Positions 51,465 to 60,412 of a stretch of 64,000 nucleotides of DNA are shown in pieces. The first letter of the stretch is position 1; every line of letters begins with the position of its first letter. Under the pieces are notes generated by a model that had not been told where the DNA came from, ran no database searches, and saw only the letters and a program-made list of their open reading frames with translations. The position numbers and the translations under genes are program-made. The DNA comes from Paenibacillus vietnamensis (GTDB taxonomy: Bacteria; Bacillota; Bacilli; Paenibacillales; Paenibacillaceae): the NCBI RefSeq assembly GCF_020169515.1, contig NZ_JAHMHW010000016.1, forward strand, positions 59,479 to 123,478. Reading direction: 5' to 3'.

Positions 51465-52439
51465 ATGCAATATAGAAGATTGGGAAGAAGCGGTCTGAAG
51501 GTAAGCGAGATCGGACTGGGCAGCTGGCTGACTTATGGAACCGCGACGGCGGAAGAAACGGCAAAGTCCTGCATTCATAAGGCTTACGATTTGGGCATCA
51601 ATTTTTTCGATACTGCTAACGCTTATAATAACGGCGAAGCGGAGATTGTGATGGGTGACGCTTTGAAAGCGTATCCGAGAAGCAGCTACGTGCTGGCCAC
51701 CAAGGTGTTCTTCCCGATGGGAAAAGGCCCGAATGACCGCGGGCTGTCGCGCAAGCATATTGTCGAGCAGTGCGAGGCGAGCCTGAAGCGGCTTGGCACG
51801 GACTATATCGATCTCTACCAGTGTCATCGCTTCGATGCGGAAACGCCGGTCGAAGAAACTCTTCGGGCGCTGGACGATTTAACGGCACAAGGGAAAATTT
51901 TGTACGCAGGCATCAGCGAGTGGTCGGAGGGGCAAATTGCGGACGCAGCTGCGACGGTCAGCCGCCTGGGCCTCAGGCAGCTCGTATCGAATCAGCCGAT
52001 TTACAATATGTTCGAGCGTTATATCGAGCGCGGAGTCATCCAGGCATGCGAATCTGCTGGCATGGGACAAGTCGTCTTTTCCCCGCTGGCACAAGGCGTG
52101 CTGACGGGCAAATATAAACCGGGCCAAGCGGCTCCGGCAGACAGCCGCGCGGCGAACGAACGGACGAACGGCGTTATCAACAGCTATATGCGCGAGGATG
52201 TGCTCGAGGTGGCGGCTAAGCTGGAGCGGCTTGCAGCGGAGCAGGGCGCAACTCTGTCGCAGTTCGCCTTGGCTTGGGTGCTGCGCCAGCCGAATGTAAG
52301 CTCGGCCATTATCGGATCGAGCCGGCCTCAGCAAATCGAGGAGAACGTAAAAGCGATTGAACTGACGCTATCGGATGACGTGCTTGCCCGGACGGAAGCG
52401 ATTTTGGCAGAGGTAAGCGGATTTGCTCCGATGCGGTAA
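51465..52439 (+). CDS. Aldo/keto reductase (YghZ/Kv-beta-like)
   Basis: A 324-residue NADPH-dependent TIM-barrel reductase. The catalytic set is present: Asp in FFDTANAYNNGEAE with its Tyr, Lys in VLATKVFFPMG, and His in LYQCHRFD. GISEWSEGQI, VSNQPIYNMFER and SPLAQGVLTGKYK are typical of the Kv-beta-like group that reduces aldehydes such as methylglyoxal. The divergent HxlR regulator probably controls it. A strong terminator follows. Confidence 0.93.
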   Translation: MQYRRLGRSGLKVSEIGLGSWLTYGTATAEETAKSCIHKAYDLGINFFDTANAYNNGEAEIVMGDALKAYPRSSYVLATKVFFPMGKGPNDRGLSRKHIVEQCEASLKRLGTDYIDLYQCHRFDAETPVEETLRALDDLTAQGKILYAGISEWSEGQIADAAATVSRLGLRQLVSNQPIYNMFERYIERGVIQACESAGMGQVVFSPLAQGVLTGKYKPGQAAPADSRAANERTNGVINSYMREDVLEVAAKLERLAAEQGATLSQFALAWVLRQPNVSSAIIGSSRPQQIEENVKAIELTLSDDVLARTEAILAEVSGFAPMR

Positions 52440-52450
52440 GGTTTAAAAAA

Positions 52451-52506
52451 AGGTACTCCCAAGGAAACGGTCAGCGGCTGAGCTGAACGAGGGGGTACCT
52501 TTTTTA
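52451..52506 (+). terminator. Terminator of the aldo/keto reductase gene
   Basis: AGGTACTCCC pairs with GGGGGTACCT across a long loop that contains a second small stem (CAGC/GCTG), followed by TTTTT. Confidence 0.85.
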
Positions 52507-52591
52507 TGTGAATAACCGCCGTTTAGAATCGGCTCTTAAAACGTATATATATAATAGAAGCGATTTTTTTAACCGCGTCGAACGCCTTAGA

Positions 52592-53320
52592 TTAACGCTC
52601 CATTTGGGATTCCGAAGGGCTAACGGTGCCCGGCTGTGTAAGAGGCGGCGGCATAATTTTGCCTCCGGCAAAATGGTATTTGATGACGGTATTGAACGTA
52701 TCGATCCAAGGCATCAGAGAACGGCCGCCCCATGCTTCCTTGGCGAATTCATTGAAATAGTTCACGAGCTCCATATTGGCGGAAATGTGCACTTCCTCTA
52801 CATTAGGTGCAAGCTGGCGCACTTGCTTGGCGACCGTTTGTTTCAGCTCGTTGGACAAATCGTTCACGTCATTGACAGAGAAATAGGAATTGTAAGGATA
52901 GACAAGAGCTCTGCTGTTGCCGTACGGACTTCCCGTATCTACATTATATACGCCTTCGTTCGTGCCTGTATTGTCCTGCTCGTTCGTGCCGCCGTTGTTC
53001 TTGGTGCCTACCGCCGACCAGTCCAGCATGAGGCCGACGTAAGCATTTTTGTCGGTAAGCATAACGATGGCCGAGGCGACGCCATTCAAAGTCGATACTT
53101 TATTGGAAATGGCGGAGCTGTATTCGAAAAAGGCATTGTCATGCTGATGCGGATTATTCGTCATCGGACCGTAAGCTCTTTCGCCAAGCATCTTCGGATC
53201 ATTCGCCTGACGGCTGCCGTAGTCCGTATCGCTTTGTTGGGCAAGCTCTTCATAATTGCAGCCGGCTGCCGCCGACAGCACAGCCGCTGTCAGAAGCAGA
53301 GCGGCCATTCGTTTGACCAT
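52592..53320 (-). CDS. YhcN/YlaJ-type sporulation lipoprotein
   Basis: A 242-residue lipoprotein with lipobox SAAAGC (Cys21). The mature part has the family beta-alpha fold: SAISNKVSTLNGVASAIVMLTDKNAYVGLML and LKQTVAKQVRQLAPNVEEVHISANMELVNYF. A Gly/Asn/Thr-rich insert interrupts it (KNNGGTNEQDNTGTNEG). Related proteins sit in the spore inner membrane and germinate-related layers. It is divergent from the oxidase cluster with 370 bp between. Confidence 0.9.
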   Translation of the reverse strand: MVKRMAALLLTAAVLSAAAGCNYEELAQQSDTDYGSRQANDPKMLGERAYGPMTNNPHQHDNAFFEYSSAISNKVSTLNGVASAIVMLTDKNAYVGLMLDWSAVGTKNNGGTNEQDNTGTNEGVYNVDTGSPYGNSRALVYPYNSYFSVNDVNDLSNELKQTVAKQVRQLAPNVEEVHISANMELVNYFNEFAKEAWGGRSLMPWIDTFNTVIKYHFAGGKIMPPPLTQPGTVSPSESQMER

Positions 53321-53546
53321 AAAGAAACGACCCCCATTCTTCGGATAATGACTTTAGTTTTTGCCCGGACCGTTTAAATATACGTTTTGGTCCACATACA
53401 TAATTGACCATGGGTTTGGTGCACAATGTAGGGGAGGAAGGCAGCGGCAGGAGCCTGCGCGATGAAGGCGGAAGAGACTCGCAAAAACGCCGGAGTGATG
53501 CGGATTTGACAGCTTTGAGAACAATTTGTGAACTCTCTGTGGAACA

Positions 53547-53575
53547 TTGACAAATAGGGTCTTCAACTTTATATT
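53547..53575 (+). promoter_or_regulatory. Promoter of the caa3 oxidase operon
   Basis: TTGACA (53547-53552) and TATATT (53570-53575) are separated by exactly 17 bp, giving a start ~100 bp before ctaC. No other gene or repeat was found between 53321 and 53690. Confidence 0.6.
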
Positions 53576-53690
53576 TAATAAAGTGATTTAAGTTGCAGGA
53601 GTTGTAATAACATCTGTGAAACACGCAGCCGGCCGCTTGCCACGTGATATAAGGCAGCTGCGAAAACGTCAAAAGTGGGGTTGATTAATT

Positions 53691-54740
53691 ATGAAACGGT
53701 GGCAATTTGTAAAACGGCTTGCACCGCTAATGGCCTTCATGGTATTAGTGCTAGCGGCATGCGGACGGGCTGACTTGTCGACGCTGAATCCCCAGGGACC
53801 TGTAGCGGAAGAACAATTCGGACTGATGAAGCTGGCAATTACGATCATGGCATTCGTCGTCATTATCGTATTTGCGATATCTTTCTATGTCATTATTCGT
53901 TTCCGCAGACGTCCGGGAGACAAAACGATTCCGAAGCAAGTCGAAGGAAGCCACAAGCTGGAGATCATTTGGACGGTTATTCCGATCATCTTGCTTATCA
54001 TTCTTGGCGTTCCGACCGTACAATCCGTATTTAACCTGTCGAAAGACTACAGCCAGGATCCGGAAGCGGTTAAGGTTGTCGTGACTTCACATCAATACTG
54101 GTGGGAATTCGAGTATCCGGAATACGGCATCAAGACTGCTCAGGAGCTAATTATTCCTACGGGCAAAACGATTTCAATCGAAGCGAAATCCGCAGATGTT
54201 CTTCACTCGTTCTGGATTCCGTCGCTTGCCGGCAAGATCGATACAAATCCCGGCGCGAACGTAAACTTCATGCATTTCTCAGCTCCTAAAGAAGGCGTTT
54301 ACCTCGGCAAGTGCGCCGAGCTGTGCGGACCTTCCCACGGATTGATGGACTTTAAAGTAAAAGCGGTGGACGAGTCCTCCTTCGACCGTTGGGTAGCGGC
54401 TATTCAAGAGCCGGTTGCTCTTCCAAGCGATCCTGCTATCGCGGCTGCATTCGAAAGCAAATGCCTTTCCTGCCACGCTGTAGGCGACAAGGGCGGACCG
54501 GCATATCCTAACCTGACTGGCATCGGCTCGAGACAATCCGTTGCAGGTATACTTGTTAACACCGATGATCCGCAATACGAGAACGAAGGTTCAGTTTACG
54601 ACAACCTGCACAAATGGATCAGCAATCCGGAAGAGGTTAAGCCGGGCAACCAAATGACAGGCGCTTATGATTTGACTGAACAGGAAATCGAAGGTATTGC
54701 AAAATATTTATCCGAACTTAAGCTTAACTACGAACAATAA
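53691..54740 (+). CDS. ctaC: caa3 oxidase subunit II with fused cytochrome c
   Basis: A 349-residue membrane-anchored protein that accepts electrons at its CuA centre and feeds subunit I. Lipobox VLAAC (Cys24), two membrane helices, the CuA ligands in CAELCGPSHGLM (Cys208, Cys212, His216, Met219), then a C-terminal cytochrome c domain with heme site CLSCH (Cys258, Cys261, His262) and an axial Met in QMTGAYD. The fused cytochrome marks the caa3 type, which oxidises cytochrome c. First gene of the cluster. Confidence 0.96.
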   Translation: MKRWQFVKRLAPLMAFMVLVLAACGRADLSTLNPQGPVAEEQFGLMKLAITIMAFVVIIVFAISFYVIIRFRRRPGDKTIPKQVEGSHKLEIIWTVIPIILLIILGVPTVQSVFNLSKDYSQDPEAVKVVVTSHQYWWEFEYPEYGIKTAQELIIPTGKTISIEAKSADVLHSFWIPSLAGKIDTNPGANVNFMHFSAPKEGVYLGKCAELCGPSHGLMDFKVKAVDESSFDRWVAAIQEPVALPSDPAIAAAFESKCLSCHAVGDKGGPAYPNLTGIGSRQSVAGILVNTDDPQYENEGSVYDNLHKWISNPEEVKPGNQMTGAYDLTEQEIEGIAKYLSELKLNYEQ

Positions 54741-54769
54741 TTTATCGGTGATTGAAGGAGGTACCTACT

Positions 54770-56659
54770 TTGGCTCATGCGCATTCGCATACGGTCAAAC
54801 GTTACAGCGGGTTAATGGACTGGCTGACGACGGTTGACCATAAAAAAATTGGAATATTGTATCTGATCGCCGGCGGATTTTTCTTCCTGGTCGGCGGACT
54901 CGAAGCTATTCTTATTCGGATTCAATTGTGGAAGCCGATGAATGATTTCGTAAGCGCGGATACATACAACGAGCTTCTGACGATGCACGGAACGACGATG
55001 ATCTTCCTTGCAGCGATGCCGCTCTTGTTCGCGCTAATGAACGCGGTCGTGCCGCTTCAAATCGGGGCACGCGACGTTGCTTTCCCTTTCGTTAACTCGC
55101 TGGGCTTCTGGACATTCTTGTTCGGCGGCGTTTTGCTTAACGTAAGCTGGTTCACAGGAGGCGCTCCCGATGCGGGCTGGACGGCTTACGCTCCGCTTGC
55201 GGGAACGACATACAGCAGTACGCACGGCATGGATTATTATGTACTAGGCTTGCAGATCGCCGGTATCGGTACGCTGATCGGCGGTATCAACTTCCTGGTT
55301 ACGATCATTAACATGCGCGCTCCGGGCATGACCTTTATGCGGATGCCGCTGTTCACCTGGACGGCTTTCATTACATCCGCTTTGATTCTGTTCGCGTTCC
55401 CGGCTCTGACTGTCGGTCTCGCGGCGCTTATGTTCGACCGGATCTTCGACGCTAACTTCTTTGATCCATCGGGCGGAGGCAACTCCGTACTTTGGGAGCA
55501 TATTTTCTGGATTTTCGGGCATCCTGAGGTTTATATCCTCATCCTGCCGGCCTTCGGCGTTATTTCCGAGGTAATAAGCACATTCTCGCGCAAGCGCTTG
55601 TTCGGTTACAGCTCCATGGTATTTGCGACCATCCTGATCGGTTTCCTGGGCTTCATGGTTTGGGCGCATCACATGTTCACAACAGGTCTCGGTCCGGTTG
55701 CGAACGCTTTGTTCTCGATTGCGACGATGCTTATCGCAGTACCGACCGGTATCAAAATCTTTAACTGGCTGTTCACCATGTGGGGCGGCTCAATTAAATT
55801 TACTACAGCGAATTTGTTCGCGGTAGGCTTTATCCCGACGTTCGTAATGGGCGGCGTTACCGGCGTTATGCTGGCGGCGGCTCCGGCCGACTTCCAGTAC
55901 CATGACTCGTACTTCGTCGTAGCGCATTTCCACTACGTTATCGTAGGCGGCTTGATTCTTGGTATTTTCTCAGGCTTGCATTACTGGTGGCCTAAAATGT
56001 TCGGACGCATGCTGAACGAAAGTCTTGGCAAATTGACGTTCTGGACGTTCTTCATCGGCTTCCATTTGACATTCTTCATTCAGCATTTCTTGGGCTTGCT
56101 CGGTATGCCGCGCCGTATTTGGACGTACCTGGACGGTCTGGGCTTTAACGAAATGAACGCAATCAGTACGGTAGGCGCGCTCTTGATGGGTCTTGGCACG
56201 ATCTTCTTCATTCTGAACGTGATCGTAACATCCGCCAAACCGAAAAACGCAGCAGCGGATCCGTGGGAAGACGGCCGTACGCTGGAGTGGACGATTCCAT
56301 CGCCGCCGCCTGAATACAACTTTGCTCAAACGCCGCTTGTCCGCGGTTATGACGCTTACTGGAAAGAAAAAATGGACGGACACAGCGGCATGACGCCTGC
56401 TGAGCCAATCGGTCCGATCCATATGCCGTCTCCTTCGATTTTGCCGTTCTTCATGGGTCTGGGCTTCTTCATCGCCGGCTTCGGATTTATGTACGCGCAG
56501 GATTGGGGCATGGTCGGCTCGATCAATACGGGCTACATCATTGCCGGTGCAGGTTTGCTTATCGTGTTCGCTTGTATGTTCCTGCGGTCCGTTTATGACG
56601 ACCACGGCTTCCATATTGAAGAAGAAGAAATCCTCAGAGATAAGGGGGGTAAAGCATGA
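54770..56659 (+). CDS. ctaD: caa3 oxidase subunit I
   Basis: A 629-residue subunit with 12 or more membrane helices carrying heme a, heme a3 and CuB. The TTG at 54770 follows AAGGAGGT at a normal distance; an in-frame TTG 18 bp earlier overlaps the ribosome binding site. Conserved sites include NELLTMHGTTMIF (heme a His), WEHIFWIFGHPEVYILILPAFG (CuB His-Tyr pair), MVWAHHMFTTG (two CuB His) and VVAHFHYVI (heme His). It reduces O2 to water and pumps protons. Confidence 0.97.
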   Translation: MAHAHSHTVKRYSGLMDWLTTVDHKKIGILYLIAGGFFFLVGGLEAILIRIQLWKPMNDFVSADTYNELLTMHGTTMIFLAAMPLLFALMNAVVPLQIGARDVAFPFVNSLGFWTFLFGGVLLNVSWFTGGAPDAGWTAYAPLAGTTYSSTHGMDYYVLGLQIAGIGTLIGGINFLVTIINMRAPGMTFMRMPLFTWTAFITSALILFAFPALTVGLAALMFDRIFDANFFDPSGGGNSVLWEHIFWIFGHPEVYILILPAFGVISEVISTFSRKRLFGYSSMVFATILIGFLGFMVWAHHMFTTGLGPVANALFSIATMLIAVPTGIKIFNWLFTMWGGSIKFTTANLFAVGFIPTFVMGGVTGVMLAAAPADFQYHDSYFVVAHFHYVIVGGLILGIFSGLHYWWPKMFGRMLNESLGKLTFWTFFIGFHLTFFIQHFLGLLGMPRRIWTYLDGLGFNEMNAISTVGALLMGLGTIFFILNVIVTSAKPKNAAADPWEDGRTLEWTIPSPPPEYNFAQTPLVRGYDAYWKEKMDGHSGMTPAEPIGPIHMPSPSILPFFMGLGFFIAGFGFMYAQDWGMVGSINTGYIIAGAGLLIVFACMFLRSVYDDHGFHIEEEEILRDKGGKA

Positions 56660-57273
56660 GCGCGCATTCGCATGTAGAAGGGCAATTGCCTCATGAGCCC
56701 GAGAAGGCGACCCTCGAGGGACGCAATAAAGTATTAGGTTTCTGGCTATTCCTTGGCGGCGAAACGGTGCTGTTCGGAACGTTGTTCTCAGCGTTCCTGG
56801 CACTTCGCCATCAAGTGCTCGACGGTCCTACGGAAAACGAGCTGTTCAAGCTTTCGATCGTAGCGATCGCAACAGCTTTGCTTTTAACATCCAGCTTGAC
56901 GAGCGTATTCGCGGTTCATGCCCTTCATACGCATAACCTGAAGGCTATGATTAACTGGCTGATCGTAACCGTAATTTTGGGTGCAGGCTTCCTTGGCCTC
57001 GAGATTTACGAGTTCTACCACTATGTGCACGAAGGCCACGGCTTTACGACGAGCGCATTCAGCTCCTCGTTCTACACGCTTGTCGGCTTCCACGGCGCGC
57101 ACGTTGCGTTCGGTATTCTGTGGATCTCGCTTATTATCGCGCAGCTGTTCAAGAAAGGCCTTAATACAACAACCGCTCCGAAGGTATACGTAGCCAGCAT
57201 GTACTGGCACTTTATCGACGTTGTCTGGGTATTCATTTTCACCGTCGTTTACTTGATGGGAAAGGTGGTTTAA
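56656..57273 (+). CDS. ctaE: caa3 oxidase subunit III
   Basis: A 205-residue protein with five membrane segments; the ATG overlaps the ctaD stop by 4 bp. LGFWLFLGGETVLFGTLFSAF, VGFHGAHVAFGILW and VASMYWHFIDVVWVFIFTVVYL are the subunit III signature stretches. It stabilises subunit I and its proton uptake path. Confidence 0.96.
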   Translation: MSAHSHVEGQLPHEPEKATLEGRNKVLGFWLFLGGETVLFGTLFSAFLALRHQVLDGPTENELFKLSIVAIATALLLTSSLTSVFAVHALHTHNLKAMINWLIVTVILGAGFLGLEIYEFYHYVHEGHGFTTSAFSSSFYTLVGFHGAHVAFGILWISLIIAQLFKKGLNTTTAPKVYVASMYWHFIDVVWVFIFTVVYLMGKVV

Positions 57274-57276
57274 TCG

Positions 57277-57594
57277 ATGGCAAGCAATCATTCCGCCACA
57301 GAGCAAAACACCAAGAAGCATAAGGTCGAAGGACCGAAGAAGCATGTTATCGCGTTTATTTTCTCCGTCCTGCTTACGTTCATCGCATTTGCGACCGTAA
57401 TCAGCGGAGAAATCAACAAAGATTTTACCTACATTATCTTGGTAGGTTTGGCTATTTTGCAGGTATTCGTGCAAATGGCGTTCTGGATGCATATGAAGGA
57501 TCGCGGTCACACTTATGCGATCATTGGAATTTTATCCGGCGTGTTCATCGTATTTACTTGCGTTATCATGGCTGAGTATTGGGCTTGGTGGTAA
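57277..57594 (+). CDS. ctaF: caa3 oxidase subunit IV
   Basis: A 105-residue protein with three membrane helices and the family motif VFVQMAFWMHMKDRG, starting 3 bp after ctaE. It is the small bacterial subunit IV that assists assembly. A strong terminator follows. Confidence 0.95.
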   Translation: MASNHSATEQNTKKHKVEGPKKHVIAFIFSVLLTFIAFATVISGEINKDFTYIILVGLAILQVFVQMAFWMHMKDRGHTYAIIGILSGVFIVFTCVIMAEYWAWW

Positions 57595-57614
57595 TCGCTT
57601 TGTCGTAATGTTGG

Positions 57615-57649
57615 AGGAGGGTCCCTTTGGTTTGGGTCCCTCCTTTTTT
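57615..57649 (+). terminator. Terminator after ctaF
   Basis: AGGAGGGTCCC pairs with GGGTCCCTCCT with one mismatch, followed by six T. Confidence 0.9.
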
Positions 57650-57705
57650 CAAAGTTATGTAACGTATCATTACGCTTCGAATTGCAGTTGAAAGGAGCTT
57701 CCACG

Positions 57706-58608
57706 ATGCTTGGCTTACAGTATTTCCGCTTCGAAGAATTGTGGACCCCGTTGTTTTTCTTTGGAATGGCTGCGATTGTCATTCTATATTTCTATCTGAT
57801 CGGTCCATGGAAAGAGAAGCATTTCCCTCAGGAGCCGGCTGCAACGGTTAAGCAGAAGACACTTTTTGTGTCCGCTGCCGTTCTGGTTTATTTGGTGCAT
57901 GGGGGGCCTCTAAACCTGCTAGGCCATATGATGTTCACTTTTCATATGGTGAATATGTCGATCTCGTATTTGATTGTGCCGCCTATGGTGCTCCTTGGCG
58001 TGCCGGCTTTTATTTGGCGAAAAATGTTCGAGGCCTCTTTCTGGAAAAAGCTAAGCTGGCTGATGCATCCGATTGCGGCGCTTGTGCTTTTTAATATGCT
58101 ATTCTCGATCTACCATATTCCAATTGTACATGACTATGTGATGACGCACTTCACGGTGCATCGTCTTTATTATTTGGTGCTCTTTATCACCGCTTTCATC
58201 ATGTGGTGGCAAATCGCTTGCCCCGTGCCCGAGTGGAACAGGCTTACCGATTTGAAGAAGATGGCGTACGTGTTCGCCAACGGGATGCTGCTGTCGCCGG
58301 CATGCGCTCTCATTATTTTTGCCAAAAGTTCGATGTATGCCATATACAGCGATCCGAACGTATGGGTGACGGCGATGGGGTATTGCGTGACCGGCGATCC
58401 GAGCCGGCTGCTGGAAAGCTTCAGCGGTCCGCAGTTTTTCAACTTAATGGACGTTGTCGAAGATCAGCAGCTCGGGGGGATCGTCATGAAGCTCGTGCAG
58501 GAGCTGATGTACGGTATCATTCTTGCGTATATCTTCAAGCAGTGGTTCAAGCGCGAGCATACCGAGGATGAGCTGCCGAATACGAACCCGAATACCGGAA
58601 CCGCTTAG
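57706..58608 (+). CDS. ctaG: Cytochrome c oxidase assembly factor CtaG
   Basis: A 300-residue membrane protein of the caa3_CtaG family with ~7 helices; ATG at 57706 follows AAAGGAG. The conserved stretches VHGGPLNLLGHMMFTFHMVNMSISYL and WWQIACPVPEWNRLTDLKK contain the histidines and cysteine thought to help copper delivery to the CuB site of the oxidase. Its position after ctaCDEF is as in Bacillus subtilis. Confidence 0.93.
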   Translation: MLGLQYFRFEELWTPLFFFGMAAIVILYFYLIGPWKEKHFPQEPAATVKQKTLFVSAAVLVYLVHGGPLNLLGHMMFTFHMVNMSISYLIVPPMVLLGVPAFIWRKMFEASFWKKLSWLMHPIAALVLFNMLFSIYHIPIVHDYVMTHFTVHRLYYLVLFITAFIMWWQIACPVPEWNRLTDLKKMAYVFANGMLLSPACALIIFAKSSMYAIYSDPNVWVTAMGYCVTGDPSRLLESFSGPQFFNLMDVVEDQQLGGIVMKLVQELMYGIILAYIFKQWFKREHTEDELPNTNPNTGTA

Positions 58609-58645
58609 CGGATGTAAACCTTATTTTGGACTGGGTGGGGTACCA

Positions 58646-59110
58646 TTGGATATTTACACGTTAATGCCGACGATCAGCACGTCGCTCATCGTAATCAGCG
58701 CGATTCTCGTTGCGATCGGCTGGAGGCTTGCGGTGATGAGGCGGCTGGAGGAGCATCAGCGGATGATGTTTTGGGCGGCCGTGACCGCGATATTGTTTTT
58801 TATCATCTATTCGTCGAGGACGCTTATTTCCGGCAATACTTCATGGGGCGGTCCCGACAGTCTGAAGCCGTTCTATGTTACGTTTCTGCTGTTCCACATT
58901 ACGCTAGCTACAGCTGGAGCCGTATTCGGCATCACAACGCTTACGCTGGGCTATAAGAAAAAGTTCGCGAAGCACCGCAAGATAGGAAGGGTGACCTCGA
59001 TCGTCTGGTTTTTTACGGCGATAACTGGGGTAACGGTGTATGTGCTGCTTTATCTTATGTATCCAGGCGGTCATACGAAGCCGATGCTGGACGCTATATT
59101 AGGCTGGTAA
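58646..59110 (+). CDS. DUF420 membrane protein, CtaM-like
   Basis: A 154-residue protein with four membrane segments from the TTG at 58646 (GGGTGGGG upstream); the longer frame reads back into ctaG and is not supported. Histidines in helix 3 (YVTFLLFHITLATAG) and in the KFAKHRKIGRVTSIVW loop are conserved in DUF420. In Staphylococcus the homologue CtaM is needed for maturation of a heme-copper oxidase; co-location with ctaG here points the same way. Confidence 0.85.
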   Translation: MDIYTLMPTISTSLIVISAILVAIGWRLAVMRRLEEHQRMMFWAAVTAILFFIIYSSRTLISGNTSWGGPDSLKPFYVTFLLFHITLATAGAVFGITTLTLGYKKKFAKHRKIGRVTSIVWFFTAITGVTVYVLLYLMYPGGHTKPMLDAILGW

Positions 59111-59123
59111 TAGGGATAGGGAG

Positions 59124-59170
59124 CCGCTGCTCGCAGAAGAGTTTACTCTTTTGCGGGCAGCGGTTTTTTT
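59124..59170 (+). terminator. Terminator of the caa3 assembly genes
   Basis: CCGCTGC pairs with GCAGCGG, with inner CGCA/TGCG stem and a long loop, followed by seven T. Confidence 0.85.
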
Positions 59171-59182
59171 GTTTTCCAGCCG

Positions 59183-59242
59183 TTGACAAAGGTGTATCCA
59201 GTGAATATACTGTGTATAAAGATATATACAGTATATTCACTG
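59183..59242 (+). promoter_or_regulatory. Promoter and YtrA-type operator of the ABC operon
   Basis: TTGACA (59183-59188), 17 bp, TATACT (59206-59211). The arms CAGTGAATATACTGT (59199-59213) and ACAGTATATTCACTG (59228-59242) are perfect 15-bp inverse complements around 14 nt and cover the -10 box and start point. This is the probable binding site of the GntR/YtrA regulator encoded second in the operon. Confidence 0.85.
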
Positions 59243-59265
59243 TACAGCCGAAGGGAGCAAATGCC

Positions 59266-59991
59266 GTGAGCAACTGGAAGGGAGCTTGGTTCCTCGCCAA
59301 GCATGAAATGAAAAGGGACCGGTGGAAGACGCTTTTTTCGATTGGATTTGTTGCTTACCTGCTGCTGTTTACGGCTCCGTTATACAATCAGCGAATCGAA
59401 GGCGAGGATAGTCCGTGGATTGGCTGGGCGACGGATTTTATATTTATGTCCTTGCTCCCCTTGCTTGGGTTTGTGTTCAATAAAACGATGATGAGCTACT
59501 GGAAGCTGGATTCTTATTCGAGAAAGCTGGCCCAATGGCGTACCTTGCCGATTTCGCCGAAGCAGATCGCAGTCGGCAGGCTGATCCAAATGACAATTAC
59601 TCTGTTTTCCTTGCAGCTTCTCTTTTTCACCTTGCAGTATGTGATTATCCGGATGACGGGAACGGAGCTGGCGGGCGTGCATTTCGCGGTACATGCTTTA
59701 TGCTGGTTCTGCTACTCGCTCGTCATTGCGGTCATCTATGCGTATTGGGAAACGGGGCATTCCGGCAAAATGTATTTTGTGTACAGTTGCGTGTATCTGG
59801 CGGTGCTGCTCGGCTTATCCATCGGGCTGACGCTGCTGCATGCGGGCAACATTGTGATGACGTCGCTCCGGCTGATCGAGAACGGCGATTGGTGGATCGT
59901 GTTTCCATCGGCGGCTGTCGGGGCGCTTGCTTTGTTCGTCGGGGCAAACCGGATCGAGAAGCGGCTTACGGAACGCAATTACATGAATTAG
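59266..59991 (+). CDS. Membrane protein of the YtrA-type ABC operon
   Basis: A 241-residue protein with six membrane segments, from the GTG at 59266 (AGGGAG upstream). It looks like an ABC-2-type permease subunit without its own ATPase (NKTMMSYWKLDSYSRKLAQWRTLPISPKQIAVGRLIQM, a stretch typical of bacitracin- and YtrC/D-type membrane partners). It is the first gene after the operator and 19 bp before the regulator gene. Confidence 0.75.
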   Translation: MSNWKGAWFLAKHEMKRDRWKTLFSIGFVAYLLLFTAPLYNQRIEGEDSPWIGWATDFIFMSLLPLLGFVFNKTMMSYWKLDSYSRKLAQWRTLPISPKQIAVGRLIQMTITLFSLQLLFFTLQYVIIRMTGTELAGVHFAVHALCWFCYSLVIAVIYAYWETGHSGKMYFVYSCVYLAVLLGLSIGLTLLHAGNIVMTSLRLIENGDWWIVFPSAAVGALALFVGANRIEKRLTERNYMN

Positions 59992-60010
59992 CAGGAAAGA
60001 AGGTGAGGCC

Positions 60011-60397
60011 ATGCGGCTGCCCATACAAATTAACGAGCAAAGCGCCGAACCGCTCTATCATCAGATCGAAGTGCAGCTGCGGGCGTTGATCGTTAGCGGG
60101 CAATTGGAGGAGGGCACGCTGCTTCCTTCGATCAGAGAGCTTGCGCAAACCGTCAAATGCAGCGTTATTACGGTGAAGAGAGTATATAACGATCTGGAGC
60201 AGGAAGGACTGCTGCGTACACGGCAGGGCACAGGCACTTACGTGGCGAAGGTCGAGGAGCAGGAGCGCGACAAGCACCGACTCGCCGCGGTCATCGAAGC
60301 GCTGGAGCAGGCGATCGCCGCGGCAAAGCGGGTGCAGTGCCCGGAGGAAGAGCTGAGGTCCTTGTTCGATGACACGATAAGCAAGCATTACGAATAA
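60011..60397 (+). CDS. ytrA: GntR/YtrA-family transcriptional regulator
   Basis: A 128-residue protein with an N-terminal winged helix (EPLYHQIEVQLRALIVSGQLEEGTLLPSIRELAQTVKCSVITVKRVYNDLEQEGLLRTRQGTGTYV) and a short helical dimer tail, the size of the YtrA subfamily. It most likely represses its own operon by binding the 15-bp inverted repeat at 59199-59242 until cell-wall stress relieves it, as known for YtrA in Bacillus subtilis. Confidence 0.9.
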   Translation: MRLPIQINEQSAEPLYHQIEVQLRALIVSGQLEEGTLLPSIRELAQTVKCSVITVKRVYNDLEQEGLLRTRQGTGTYVAKVEEQERDKHRLAAVIEALEQAIAAAKRVQCPEEELRSLFDDTISKHYE

Positions 60398-60412
60398 AGG
60401 GGAGGGGAGCCC

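Noticed and set aside
53250..53672. Minus-strand frame of 140 codons before ctaC
   Set aside because: It lies across the ctaC promoter and the start of the spore lipoprotein gene and has no recognisable features.
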